A DNA stretch of 64,000 nucleotides. It comes from Crambe crambe (taxonomy: Eukaryota; Porifera; Demospongiae; Poecilosclerida; Crambeidae). Shown here piece after piece: positions 1 to 12,051 of the stretch. Both the position numbers and the translations under genes were made by a program. Numbering within the stretch: position 1 is the stretch's first letter; each line of letters begins with the position of its first letter. A model generated the notes under the pieces. That model saw nothing but the letters and a program-made list of their open reading frames with translations, was not told where the DNA came from and made no database searches. Where the stretch lies: positions 6,510,001-6,574,000 of the forward strand of contig OZ004589.1 of the NCBI GenBank assembly GCA_963924555.1. Reading direction: 5' to 3'.

Positions 1-205
1 CACGTAAAAGGTAACTAAGTTTTGCAGCTGGCTATTTAAATGCAAGGCATAATCATGTGAGATTCAGTTATAGAATCGATGGCAACGTGCAAACTTTATA
101 AGTGAAATTTATTGTACAAACATTTTAATTTTAACTTATATCCTTCACAAAAGACATGGCTAGTTAGCTACTCCACTGAATTCTTGGAACTGACTCTACA
201 AGGTC

Positions 206-640
206 CTCGTTAGGCCCATCCTTGAGTACTGTTCTTGCATCTGGGACCCTACTAACGTTACCAGTATGACCAAGTTAGAGAAGGTGTAGGAATTTGCTGC
301 TAAAAGGCCTCTGGTAAATGGAAGGAGACTGGAGCTGTTCTAGTCTCAGAATTAGGCTGGCCGCTGCTGTCCCAAAGACGTACTTTTCAAAAGCTCTGTC
401 TGTGCAGGAAAATCCTCGAAGAGGGTTCAATTATTCCATCAAGTGTCTTTGAATCTGCACCCAGCACGAGTGCCCGCCACCAAAACAGTGTGCAACTGTT
501 CAGACCATTCGTGAGAACGGAACACCATCAGAGCTCCTTTTTTATTAGTGTTATCACCCTCTGGAACTCCCTACCAGACCATGTCATCTCACCTCCAAAC
601 TACAAGACTTTCAAGCGCACCCTGAAAACCTTTTGTTCTT
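206..640 (+). pseudogene. Decayed non-LTR retrotransposon (LINE) reverse-transcriptase C-terminal fragment
   Basis: From 206 the plus strand reads LVRPILEYCSCIWDPTN followed by a KLEKV motif, which matches the stretch after the reverse transcriptase domain of CR1/jockey-type LINEs. An in-frame stop follows the KLEKV motif. After frame changes, the sequence near 545-620 gives the family's closing pattern (TLWNSLPDHV, then a Phe-Lys-rich segment). The piece has stops and frameshifts and no 5' part, so it is a dead 5'-truncated copy. The family assignment rests on motif recognition only. Confidence 0.7.
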
Positions 641-1956
641 GTCTTTGTTTTAGTCTCTTAGTCTTGTGTCTTTTGTTCTGTTTTTTTTGTTTGTTTGTTT
701 GTTTGTTGTTTTTTTTTTGTTGTTTTTTCTTTTTCTTTTTTTTCTTTTCGTCCTTCTTATCTCTCTTCTTACTCCTACATCTACTCCCTTTAAGGGGGCC
801 TTAATAATAGCTTACTGTAGCTAGTTGGCCCACCTCATTGCTTGCAATGAAATTTATTAGGAAAAAAAAAACAAAACCATGCATGAATTCTGAAGACTTC
901 TAGGAAGGTAAAGGGTCGGCAACGCCAGACTAACTATTATTAGCTAGATTAGCTAGCTAACTAGCTATCTAGCTAGCTAGATATATGCTTGTTGTTGTTG
1001 TTTTGTAGTTTTGTATGACCCTACCAACTTGTATTATATGGAAGCTGATATGCATGGCTACTTTATAATTATACAGACAAAAAAAAAATATGGTTGCCAT
1101 ACATATTTTGTCCAACTGGACAATATGATAATTTGGTCCCCTCCAGACATTATAGCTAGAGCACAGATGATAAAAACCAGAGTTGTTATGGAAGGGTTTG
1201 ACTTCAGTGGAGTAGGAAGTGGGGGGGCCGGGGGGGGGGGGGGGGGGGCAGTGCCCCCCCCCCCCAATAAAACAGAAGAAATAACCACTAGCTACAACAA
1301 TGAATGTACACATTCCATGCATCTTGTGTCTTATTAACACACTAAGTGAGTTGTAGCTAGCTACAGTCTATTTGTCAACATGGCCAAGAGAAAGACATCC
1401 TCTATTTTTAAAAAAGCTTTCTTTCCTCTCTAAGAAATAGCTGGAGAATTTATTCTGAGGAATGACAGGAGGAGGAAATTTTTTAAACAGTTTAAGTCTT
1501 AGCTTGAATACAATTTTTTTTTTGGTTTTTTTTGTTTTTTTATTATTGTTTTTTTTTGTTTGTTTTTTTGATAATGAATATGAACATTAGCTAGTAGTTG
1601 CTTCCTACTCCACTGGACTTGTTTGAACAAACTGTTGTGATAGCTGACTGTGTTACCCAGACTGAGACTGCATGCAGTGATCAATAGCTAGTAGCTATAT
1701 AGCTAATGCATGCAAAGAGGTCAATCAGGGAAAAGATAGCATGCAGAGGACAATTTATGGCAGCGTCAGACAAAAAATGCAAATTTTCGTCCGCCCCGGA
1801 CAAAATATTCCCCCGGATCAATATTTCGTGACAGCAACTTGAAACTCTTGTTCTGAACTAGCTCTTGTGCAAAGAGCGTGGAGATAGTGCCTCTCTATCA
1901 CGAGCCACGCCCCACGGATATATTCACGGCGGAAGTTCCGAAATCAACAGTATTAG
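641..1956. other. Intergenic, low complexity, no gene seen
   Basis: This stretch holds T-rich runs (about 676-760 and 1510-1570), a TAGC-rich run near 940-985 and the G/C tract listed separately. Reading frames here are created by homopolymers and show no protein family. Confidence 0.6.
1221..1265. repeat. G-tract followed by C-tract
   Basis: Seven G, two C, then 19 G, a short spacer and about 12 C. The complementary runs could fold as a hairpin, and the G run could form a quadruplex. Homopolymers of this kind are also assembly-fragile, so the exact lengths are uncertain. Confidence 0.8.
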
Positions 1957-2211
1957 TACAGCGGTTTTCCAAAATCTTGCAACTGCAGAAAGCGAGTCAC
2001 ATGATCGATATGAGCAATCTGACCAACCAGTTCGCTCCAATCACTTCCGCTTTCCGCTTTCCTGTTGCAAGGTTTTGGAAAACCGCTGTTCCAAAACCTT
2101 GCAACAGGAAAGTGGAAAGCGGAAGTGATTGGAGCGAACTGGTTGGTCAGATTGCTCATATCGATCATGTGACTGGCTTCTGCAGTTGCAAGATTTTGGA
2201 AAACCGCTGTA
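1957..2211. repeat. Near-perfect 124-bp-arm inverted repeat (palindrome) upstream of TRAF
   Basis: Left arm 1957-2080 and right arm 2089-2211 are reverse complements with very few differences, around an 8-bp centre (2081-2088). The outer right end (about 2185-2210) also repeats the centre (about 2064-2089) in direct orientation, so the palindrome has an internal sub-repeat. It could be a foldback MITE. It ends about 50 bp before the TATA-like box of the TRAF gene. Confidence 0.9.
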
Positions 2212-2323
2212 TGACGTGACACCGGCTAACCGGTCCGACCGGTTTGAAGTCATCGCCTTATAAATAGCTACACGGTATAAATTAAATATAAAGTAGAGTA
2301 TACAATCCTGCCGGGATCTAACC
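2211..2323 (+). promoter_or_regulatory. Putative TRAF core promoter and 5' leader
   Basis: A CRE-like ATGACGTGA (about 2211-2219) is followed by a dyad of ACCGG/CCGGT motifs (2221-2242) and a good TATA box, TATAAATA, at 2259-2266. The TRAF ATG lies 58 bp beyond the box, allowing a short leader. This is inferred from motifs and spacing only. Confidence 0.5.
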
Positions 2324-5300
2324 ATGCCGGGCTATCGCCTTTCCCCTAGTCAGATTAAAGACAGTGGCGTATCTAGAGTTTGAGCTAGAAGGGTGCTTGC
2401 TAGCTAGATAATGCGCGCGTAAGCGCGCGCGAAATTTTTGCGAACCACGCCCACTTTTGATTAACCATACCCTCTTTATTATACCCAGATGATGGCCTAA
2501 GTATTAGCTACCCTACTTTACCAGCGTACAGGATCAAAAGTGAGAAGACACTGGTGCAGACTGAATAAAGAAGCACAGAAATTTTAGATCGAGATGTGCA
2601 TTATTTAGGGTAAAAACGTGCCGGGCGCATGCGCCTCGCCGATGTGATTATTGAACTCTGACCCAATGCTGCTCTTTCTGTAAGTGTAATATTAAACTCT
2701 TGCTAGATGATCAGCTTTAAATAATTGGATAGATAACTATAGAAGCGAGCCTACTGAAAAAGCTAGCTAGCAGCTGAGGGGGGTGCTCGAGCACCCTGAG
2801 CACCTCGCTAGATACGCCACTGAAAGACTCTGGGTCTCAGTTTGACAAGTACAAGTGCCACTACTGTCAACTGCTTTTAAAAGACGCAGTTCAGCCTCCC
2901 TGCGGTCATTGGTTGTGTGAATCTTGTGCGGACGAGTTGTCGCAAAGGTAGGCGCCTCCATCCAGGGACTCCTTAGTCTGGCGCAGGCACTTCTGGAACT
3001 CCAGCGTAAGGGTCTGGTAACACACAATACTTCGACTTGTTCCCGACCTAAATTATGTTTGTTATAGCTACTTTTAAAATTTAATCAATTCAATTTATCA
3101 CAAAGGCTAGACTAGCTAGCAATAGAATAAGTATTGGATGAAAAGTCAGCTACCACGCATCATTAAACGTCTGTAGTCTAGTCTCGCGAGCCAGCCTGAA
3201 TATTCCATATACAGTCTGGTCAGACTCGCCAGAATTTTGTGAACAAAAGGAATGCAATTAATTTTAGTCGCGCGGTCAAGTCACACTGAAATCACATGAC
3301 TATGAATTTGGCGCATAGATATAGCGTCTGTTATACGTTAGTCAAATAGAGTTGGCAAAATGCAGTTACAAAAAGTGATTTGCCACTGCCAGTAGGCATG
3401 CTAGCGAAGACATCACTTCGGCCACTTGCAAAAACTGGCTATGATGCGCCTTTGGTTTTCTCTAAAGCTAGACTACTCAAGCCTTTTGATTGCCTCGTCC
3501 ATAGCTAGCTGCCCCTACCTCCTCTTCACTGTGGCTTCTCTTCTCTAGCTACTGCTTCGGTTCATTTTCACGCGCGAGCTAGAAAAAGTAGCAATACGTC
3601 ATCGTGTCACATGATTTATTGAACATCACATGACTACTTTGATCTGATTGGCTCCGCCAAGATTCTGGCGGAGTTCACAAAAACCTGGCCAGTCTGACCA
3701 GACGTATTTTTCTTCCTTTCCCCCTCCCCTTTTCACGCGTGAAAAATACGGCTGGCTTGCGAGACTAATGCGTCGGTTAATATATTCATCGTTTTAGCAC
3801 TAAACGGGAACAAGTCGAAGTATTGTGTGTTACCAGACCCTTGTGCTGAAGTTGCAGTGTCATAGGGTGTAATGTCCCCCTCTTAGAATGACCCAGGGGT
3901 CATTTTACCCTAAGGTGAAGTGACCTGGGGTCACTCTAACCTAGGCTGAAATGACCCCCCTGGGTCACTCAGCCCTAGGCCCCCTGGGTCACTTTGACCT
4001 AGGACCTAGGGTATAATGACCCCTCCCTCCCCTCCCTGTCCCTATACATAGGATGTGGAATTAGGCAATCAAATTATCAATTACTTTCAAAACCACTCGA
4101 TATTTTTTTTCCTTCCATTTGATGGCACAACAGACAGGGTTTCATCTAGGAATTTAGGCCACAGCGAGGGTGCGGATGTGCCCCCTCCCGCACAAAGCCC
4201 GATGCCAATAATGCTTGCTACTCTGAAGTATCCCAAATTGGTCCTTAATTACTCCCTTTGGTGACATGTAACAATTAACCTGTGGTCACCAATGGGAGTA
4301 GCCTTGGGGGGGGGGGGGGGGGGGGGGAAGTTGGTTAGTTTGTGGGGGAAGCTTCCCCCCTGCACCCCCAGTAGATGAAACCCTGACAGAGTGACGTTGC
4401 GTATATAGCTCACAATCACTGCCATTAGCTACCCTGAATTTGCACATTGACGAAACTGATAGCAGCATACTCTTTTTCTCCAGCAGCCACAGCTAGCTAA
4501 AATGTAGTCTCGCGGGCCAACCCTTTACCAAAACATACCTCCCGCTGCACTGATATCGGAAACTGTTGATAATAAATTAGCCAGAGGCTGCTAAAAAACT
4601 GTAAAGGAATATTATTCTGTGATCACAAAAGACGTGCCAAATAATTATAAGAGTCACACGTAGCTACACTTTACTATATGCATGGGGTCACTTGACCCTG
4701 AGGGGGGTCATTTAACCCTAGATTAGAGTGACCCCCGGGTCACTAGAATGACCGGGGGTCACTATACCCTGGGGGTCACTATACCCTCCAACACCGGAAG
4801 TGCCTGGGGTTGGCTACGCCAGACTAGGGACTCCTCGGCTCTAAACTGCATGAGTAATCTTCGAAACCTAGTTGCTACCTTTCACATGTTACATCATAGC
4901 TGTGGCTATCTTTAATATTTTTAACAATGCAGCTTGCCTTTTTGTCCAAATGAGAGTTGTGATGAATCTTTCAAAGATCGAGAAAGCTTGGTAAGTTTTA
5001 TTCATATCAGCTGATTCACCATTGATTTTGATATTGAAGTGATTTATACATAGCACATACAGTTCTTTCCTGACAGATATGTTCAGAGAGAGATCAAGCA
5101 TCTTCATGTTTCTTGCCAGTGGGCACAAGAAGGATGTTACTGGGAAGGAAAACTAGAGGACTATGAAGTTAGTTTATAGGCTAATGAATCATAATCTTTA
5201 GTGCCCTATAGCGATAGCCCTAGTTAAGGTTGTCTAATTAATTAGCTATATATTGCATGTTTCACTGAATACATGCAGAAGCATCTCGAGGAATGTGTCT

Positions 5301-6440
5301 TTGTCATCCGTAAGTGTCCACAGTGCGGTGATGTATTGCCATTTGGCTCTCTCAGTCATCAGTGTTTAGAAAGTATTGGATATCCATTCGTAAGCTCTAC
5401 AGTATATAGGCATGGAACTTCTTATTATAAGGAGAGCTATACTATAGGCATAGTGTTGTGTAGGGTGCATGCTTTAAGTGTAATTCTATATACCCTAGAT
5501 GGAGCTAAAGAAGTCAAATGAGGGAACAGGTAGCCATGTATATGCTTCCATTTCACCAGACATGAATGTGGATTCAGTGAGCATGAGAAAGTCTCCTTTT
5601 CCCAAAATGGCAGACCCAAATCCGAATGAAAAACTGCCATATGCAAGTGATATAAAGGCTAGCATGATCGAAGAGCTGAAAATAAAAGATAAAGAAATTG
5701 CAGCTCTGAAGTTGGTGGTGGAAAAGCTTGAGAAGTCTGTTCGATTGAAGACAGCTGAGTTTGAAGATCGAGATTTTCGATTGTCCCTCATTGAAAGTAG
5801 CAACCATGATGGCACAATGGTGTGGAAAATCCCACAATTTAGTCAGAGGATGAGTGATGCACAGAGTGGAAAATACAGCTCCATCTTTAACTCACCATTT
5901 TACACCTCTCCAGCACACAATGATAGCCAGTTGTCTCTTCACAGTGGCAGAGTGGTTTGGAAAATTCCCCAGTTTCGCCAACGTATGAAAGATACTCAAA
6001 GTGGCAAATACAGCTCCATCTTTAGCCTACCATTTTACACGGGTCGTTATGGCTACAAAATGTGTCTACGTCTGTACATCTTGGGAGATGGAATTGGTAA
6101 AGGCACACACATGTCCTTATTCTTTATAATCATGAAAGGAGAATTTGATAATGTTTTGCATTGGCCTTTCACCCACAAGGTCACTTTAAAGCTGCTCAAT
6201 CAAGGTAGTGGTTGTGACATAGTTGCCTTTTTTCAACCTGATCCTATGACTATGAACAGCTCGTTCCGAAAGCCTAAATCCGAAATGAATGTTGCATCCG
6301 GATGTCCAAAGTTTGCGCCTCATGCTGAGTTGAACAATAATGGATTCATTGCCAATGATACAATATTCATCAAGTGTATAGTTGAAACTGAAATCATCAG
6401 TGATACTGAAATGTTTGAAAGTCCTCTTAGGTGCCTATAA
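2324..6440 (+). CDS. TRAF-type adaptor/E3 ligase (RING, TRAF zinc fingers, coiled coil, MATH domain)
   Basis: Exons read as 2324-2363, 2827-2947, 4933-4990, 5087-5167, 5279-5389 and 5499-6440, about 450 codons, with all joins in frame. The order is a RING finger (KCHYC, then PPCGHWLCESC, completed by CPNESC across the next exon), TRAF-type zinc finger (HVSCQWAQEGCYW and CVFVIRKCPQC), a coiled coil (about 5655-5800) and a C-terminal MATH/TRAF-C domain with the family signature GKGTHMSLFFIIMKG. TRAFs link TNF/IL-1/Toll-type receptors to kinase cascades in the cytoplasm and many are ubiquitin ligases. Two oddities: a transposon interrupts the first exon, and the start of the MATH domain is partly duplicated in tandem. 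The start is chosen for its position after the TATA box and its typical MPGY beginning. The subfamily is not assigned. Confidence 0.85.
2362..2822. mobile_element. hAT5-like nonautonomous element inside TRAF exon 1 (candidate transposon-derived intron)
   Basis: The element has terminal inverted repeats of CAGTGGCGTATCTAG type and a 5-bp target duplication, AAAGA (2357-2361 and 2823-2827). It has no coding capacity. Removing it with one duplication restores an open TRAF frame. Splicing from GT at 2364 (inside the TIR) to AG at 2825-2826 (inside the duplication) also keeps the frame. A related copy lies at 55650-56068 and shares the internal segment around ACCACGCCCACTTTT. The hAT5 label rests on TIR form and 5-bp duplication. 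Confidence 0.8.
2987..3860. repeat. Inverted repeat pair flanking a nested MITE in the TRAF intron
   Basis: About 50 bp ending at 3042 reappears inverted starting at about 3807; the core GGGTCTGGTAACACACAATA and following bases are near identical. The arms may be termini of a transposon or a foldback duplication. The nested element at 3179-3767 lies between them. Confidence 0.65.
3179..3767. mobile_element. MITE of the TAGTCTCGCGAGCCAGCC family
   Basis: Terminal inverted repeats of 18 bp, TAGTCTCGCGAGCCAGCC at 3179-3196 and its complement at 3750-3767 with one mismatch. A second imperfect inner repeat involves a GTCTGGTCAGACT-type motif. No coding capacity. Relatives with similar ends are at 4505-4826 and 41153-41236. 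Confidence 0.75.
3863..4795. repeat. Paired arrays of GGGTCAC/GTGACCC motifs (possible transposon termini)
   Basis: About 3863-4030 and about 4683-4795 are each built of short, imperfect units containing GGGTCACT or its complement. The second array read backwards resembles the first, as with subterminal repeats of a DNA transposon. A MITE (4135-4385) and another element lie between. The boundaries are approximate. Confidence 0.5.
4135..4385. mobile_element. MITE with CAGGGTTTCATCTA ends and 5-bp target duplication (copy 1)
   Basis: TIRs CAGGGTTTCATCTA at 4135-4148 and the complement at 4372-4385 are flanked by the direct repeat ACAGA (4130-4134 and 4386-4390). The interior contains a long G run (about 4306-4327). 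A second copy with its own duplication is at 51804-52073. Confidence 0.9.
4505..4826. mobile_element. Degenerate MITE, TAGTCTCGC family
   Basis: The left end TAGTCTCGCGGGCCAACCC at 4505 matches, with changes, the complement of the right end ending at 4826. It has no coding capacity. A target duplication is not evident. Confidence 0.5.
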
Positions 6441-6624
6441 TTGATGGATGACACAATTTTCATCAGTAATTACATGATATCAGAAAAATTAGTTGATCCA
6501 AGTCCCTCCCCCCTTCGATATCTGTGGTTCCCCGCGCGCGCCAAAAAAGAATGTGGCCCGCGCGGCGCGCGGCGCCAAACTGATAACCCATACCACTTTT
6601 ATTTAATCTAAACTAAGCACATGA

Positions 6625-7632
<1,008 letters not shown>

Positions 7633-7776
7633 TACAAACAATCACAGCATTCACTGTTTATGATCAAATACCAGTAATACCCTCCAAGCTCAGTTGCACA
7701 AATAGCTGTGGTCATCTGGTAGTCATTAGCCTGGGGCTAGGGTGGCAGATTTCATGTCTTGGTTGCAGTTCTATGT

Positions 7777-7894
7777 ACATTGACATGGTTACAACTGCAG
7801 CTAAGACGCGAATGCCAACCAACTTGCAAAGCACTACATTGACATGGTTACAACTGCAGCTAAGACGCGAATGCCAACCAACTTGCAAAGCACT
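7777..7894. repeat. Two-copy tandem repeat, 59-bp unit
   Basis: Copies at 7777-7835 and 7836-7894 are essentially identical. They lie in the 3' intergenic space between the convergent FDX2 and SREK1 genes. No coding meaning is seen. Confidence 0.85.
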
Positions 7895-8214
7895 GTATTC
7901 AGCATGACACATTGAGGTCAGAAAATTGAAGCACTACGCACTACACATAATAATTATGCACATTATGAGGGTATACCCTTCCTCCTCACAAGCAACCAAT
8001 AGAAAATTAACGCCCCTACCAATCCCACAGTCTTAATTATATTCACATGCACAGCTAGAATAATACAAGTTGAGTCTCCTAAACATGCTTTTACTGTAGA
8101 GTGGGGGATTTTCATAGGGCAATTTTTTTTTTGTGGATTTTGGACACTAAAAAGGAATTGACCCCATAAAAATTTAGAGTATTGTTCAAATTTTGAATTC
8201 CCTGCCTTTTTCTC

Positions 8215-11200
8215 TCAATCGTAACTAGAGTCAGAATCCATCTCGTTCCTAGTTGGACTAGGACTCCCACTAGATCTGGATCCTGCCAGCTTCTCCTCTT
8301 CTTCCATCTCCGAGTCTTCACGCCCACTATACCGCTGCGGAGATCCTTTAGAGGACTGCTCAGACTTCACTGACTCCTTGGAAGTGACAGAGCTGTTATC
8401 ATCATCATCATCATCATTTTTAGCTCTCCTGGTCGTTGGAGGAGGAGAAGGTGAGGGGGAGGCTATGGGGGATGGAGAAGGAGAGTGCTTTTTGTGGCGA
8501 TGGTGACGCTTCTTCTTCTTTGTTCTTGATGAAGAGACACGTTCTGGGGATCCTGCTTCTCTGCCTGGACTACCACTCCCACTCCTCCTGCGACGGTCCT
8601 TCTTATGAGAGCTCCTACAGAAAAACAAAACTCTCAAATAATAGTTCTTACTAACTCGAGCATTGTAGGGCAAGCATGCTCAGTATACCCAAGGTCATCA
8701 CAAAAAGAAACTGCAATGTTACAGCCTTCCCTCCCTAATTAGTGTCGACCTCTCATCTCCTGACCTTTCACCTTGACTATTTATTTCCTGGAACTGATAC
8801 CAACAGAGAGAGAATGACTACTTGTGCCCTCAAAGAAGCTATCACGGAATTGAAAGCTATCAAGGTGAAAAGCTATAAGGTGAAAGGTGAACACAAGTTT
8901 TGCTGGTGAGAGTCATAAATTCTCCAAAATCACTAACTAAATCGTGAATCTATCTTACTTTTTGCTTGAACTTGGAGAGCGAGATCTCTTGGTACGTTTG
9001 TGACTCGCTCCTTTCTCTCTGGAACTCCCTCGCTTCCTCTTCCTCTCTTCTCTAGAGGAGGGCGGGGACCTGGATCGGGAGTGGGACCGTTCCCTTCGGC
9101 GACGAGGAGGAGTACGTGATCGGTAACGTCTGGGACTGCGTGACCGCCTCCTGGGACTACGGGAACGTCTCCGCATGGGACTACGAGACCGACGTCGTAC
9201 AGGACTCCGTGAGAACCTTCGAGGACTGCGGGAGTACCTTCGTGGGGAACGCGAGTACCTTCGTGGAGAACGGGAACGTCTACGAGGACTGCGGGAGCGC
9301 GAGTAACGCCGTCTACGAGGGGGAGAGGGAGAGTAATAATCACGTCTGTTACCTCTATAACCCCTGGAGTAGAATGGAGATCTGGAACGGGACCTTCTAC
9401 GGTAACGATCTTTGGAACGAGAACGGGACCGATGCCTGCGATAGTCATGAGACCTAAAAGAGTAGAACAAGAAAGAGAGACTCTAAATAGGAATGATAGG
9501 TCAAAGGTCATAAGACTGTACATATGTATACATACAATGTCATTCATACATTGAACTTACCTGGAACGACTCCTGCTTCTGGAAGGAGGAGATCTTTTTG
9601 ATTTGGGTGTATCAGGAATGATGCTGGCTGAGATGGCCAACGTAGCCTCCTTCACCTTCTTCATGGCCTCGTCCACTTCCCTCTGAGTCTCCTGGGCACT
9701 CGGCCCCTGGGGCTTCACAATAGCATTCTTACTGTGGTTCACTCTGGAACCAAATAACCAAAAAAGTGGAATGGAATGGAAAATGATATACCAGAGTACC
9801 AAACATGAAAACAACATACTTGATTGGCCGATCACCAAACATGGCTCCATTGTACTGCAAGGCTATTGGTACCGATTCTGGACGAGCAAACTCCACAAAT
9901 ACAAACCTTTTCCCAGGAGGAAAGCACACAATGACTGGTGACTAGCCTACTCATCAAAAACTACAGACTGGTGCATGCACCCACTCTCTGTTAAGACTAC
10001 ATTCAATATCCCTTCACGACACATCAAAAACCACTCTCTATTAAGACTACATTCAATATCCCTTCACAACATATCAAAAACTACTCTCTGTTAAGACTAC
10101 ATTCAATATCCCTTCATGACACATCATCATACATTGGAATCTCCAATATGAGACACTCTGAAGGAGGACAAGTATACCTTTGCTTTACACATAATAACCT
10201 CCAAAAGAGTGACTACCTCTCTACAAAGGATGAAATGTGTCCACTATTCGGAGATTCCACAGTAAGTACAAGTGTTGTCAGTTATACTGTATGTAAATGA
10301 AAGTCCATAAAATATCGACATGGTTATTAAGTCATTACCAAGATCCACAACCTCTTTCTAACAGTCTGGTCCAGCAATCAAGATACAGTACTCTTATTTC
10401 AAAGAATTTGGGCTTTTTGTTGTTGCTGTTGTTGCACCATGACACCGCATGATATTGACAACTATCGAAATTGGCAGTTACTTATTTGCTATCAGTATCT
10501 CTTTTCCACATGCAAAAAAAGTAGAGTTTAAAAGCATCCCCCAAAAATGACATCCCTGGATGACTTGCTGGTACAAGAGATTTTTTACCTGGTGGGTTGG
10601 GTCTCGTCACCGGCCATACGCACATATTTAATCTCACCACAAGGAAGGAAAAAATTGAGGACCTGATCAGCCGTTATCTGCTATGTACATGGCAAAATTC
10701 ATTAAAGATACAATCTTTAATCATAAAGTGTCTGACGATTTAAAAAACCCGTAATCCAATCAGATCCCAATAATTGATGCACTGACCCCAATATGCTACC
10801 CACTGCATCCTATTCTCAGCAGGCCAATTGTAGATGACCTGATACTTGACTGATTTCAAAACACCATATCAGACTGCCCCTACCTGTAAGTGCATCCCAT
10901 AATGTGCATTATTTAGAGTCTGTTGCATCCCACTCTTAATTAAGCAATCTCTAATTAGTGCACCCTGGTGTTCACTATTTAGAGTCTGTTATACCCTATT
11001 CTAATGTATACTATGGTGTGCATTATTTAGAGGTTCTATACACTCACAGAGCTGTTGAGATTTCCAACATAGACTGTTCGCCGAATCTCCTCAATTTTGG
11101 ATGGATCCACATTCCCTGTCAAAGGAGGAGCTGGGGGGACAACTGTACCCATCATGGAGATTAGAGGGCTTTGAGTGGGCAGTGTGGGTGGAGTCATGTG

Positions 11201-12051
11201 CATCTGAGAAGAAAAAGCATGAGAATGAGATACTTATTAAAATATGGAATGAGATTACAGTCGTCAGGGATTCTACACTATAACCAGATTAACACACAAT
11301 AAATAATATCATACATGGGAATGAGACTAAAGTGTGAAACATGCCATTGGAATGAGACTGAAATGCTGGCAGAAAATGCAAACGTGAGACTAGTGAGTTA
11401 ATATGGAAGATGGAGCACAAGTACTCACACTGGTTGAAACAGCTGGAGCAGGTCCAGCTAGTCCTAACCCTGCATTATTTGGGGCTACAGCAAGTGGGGC
11501 TGGGGTTGGTGTCGGCAGGAGTGGTGCCGTGTGACCAAGCGACATTGTTTGATTGGCTGCTATGGCTACAGCTGGAGCTGCAAGTGACATTGCATCTTCC
11601 TCCACTGGAATGGAAGCTAGAAAAGAAAAGGGGAAAAAATGAGTATGGTGCACCTAAGAATGTGCTTTATTTAGAATCACATGCAGAATCCCAGGTGTGC
11701 TTTATTTAGATTCTCACCATATCTTGAGCGGGAGATTACTAAAGCTCTATCAATGAAGATGGTATTGGTGAGGTGTAGAGCAGTGCCTGCACTGTTTTCA
11801 TCCTTGAAATCCACAAAACACACTTTTGAAGGCACAGATTTTGAATCACTGAGGGGAGGGGAGAGGAGGAGGAGGAGGGGGGAACACTCAAGTTAGACAG
11901 CTAACTATACACACGTGCACATGTGCCCTTACTCTTCTGGGAACAACTTTAGGCTACTGATATCGCCCAGATAGCTGAATAGTTCGGTCATCTGTTGCGA
12001 GGAAGCTTGGGGAGAAATGTTGGTCACTTGGACCATAGTAGGACAACTCAT
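8215..12051 (-). CDS. SREK1: Splicing regulatory SR protein with two RRMs and a C-terminal RS region
   Basis: Nine exons (plus-strand coordinates, 5' to 3'): 11933-12051, 11718-11848, 11429-11616, 11048-11203, 10589-10677, 9820-9906, 9561-9743, 8959-9453 and 8215-8614; 615 codons, all phases consistent. RRM1 begins MVQVTNISPQASSQQMTELF. An Ala/Pro-rich linker follows, then RRM2 beginning RRTVYVGNLNSS and including FVFVEFARPES. Next is the VNHSKNAIVKP segment typical of SREK1/SRSF11, then long RS/RRRSRSRSP runs and an acidic, Ser-rich tail ending DSDSSYD. SREK1 (SRrp86) is a nuclear regulator of alternative splicing that modulates other SR proteins. It shares a divergent promoter with the VWA/Cache gene. 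Its sixth intron (9907-10588) holds a tandem repeat and a MITE-like sequence. Confidence 0.92.
9981..10130. repeat. Three-copy tandem repeat, 50-bp unit, in a SREK1 intron
   Basis: Units at 9981-10030, 10031-10080 and 10081-10130 share the core CTCTCTGTTAAGACTACATT with a few substitutions. The repeat lies between the RRM2 exons. Confidence 0.85.
10135..10259. mobile_element. Small MITE-like inverted repeat element in a SREK1 intron
   Basis: The ends TGGAATCTCC and GGAGATTCCA are inverted. The interior carries phrases such as AGGACAAGTATACC and ACCTCTCTACAAAGGA shared with the CAGTGGAACC-type elements at 23203 and 31009. It is likely a diverged mariner-type MITE. Confidence 0.5.

Noticed and set aside
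969..1340. Overlapping frames on both strands with poly-Gly or poly-Pro
   Set aside because: They exist only because of the G and C runs at 1221-1265 and resemble no protein family.
2767..3027. Minus-strand 86-codon frame over the TRAF RING exon
   Set aside because: It is the complement of the RING-coding exon and flanking repeat; the plus strand carries the clear RING motif.
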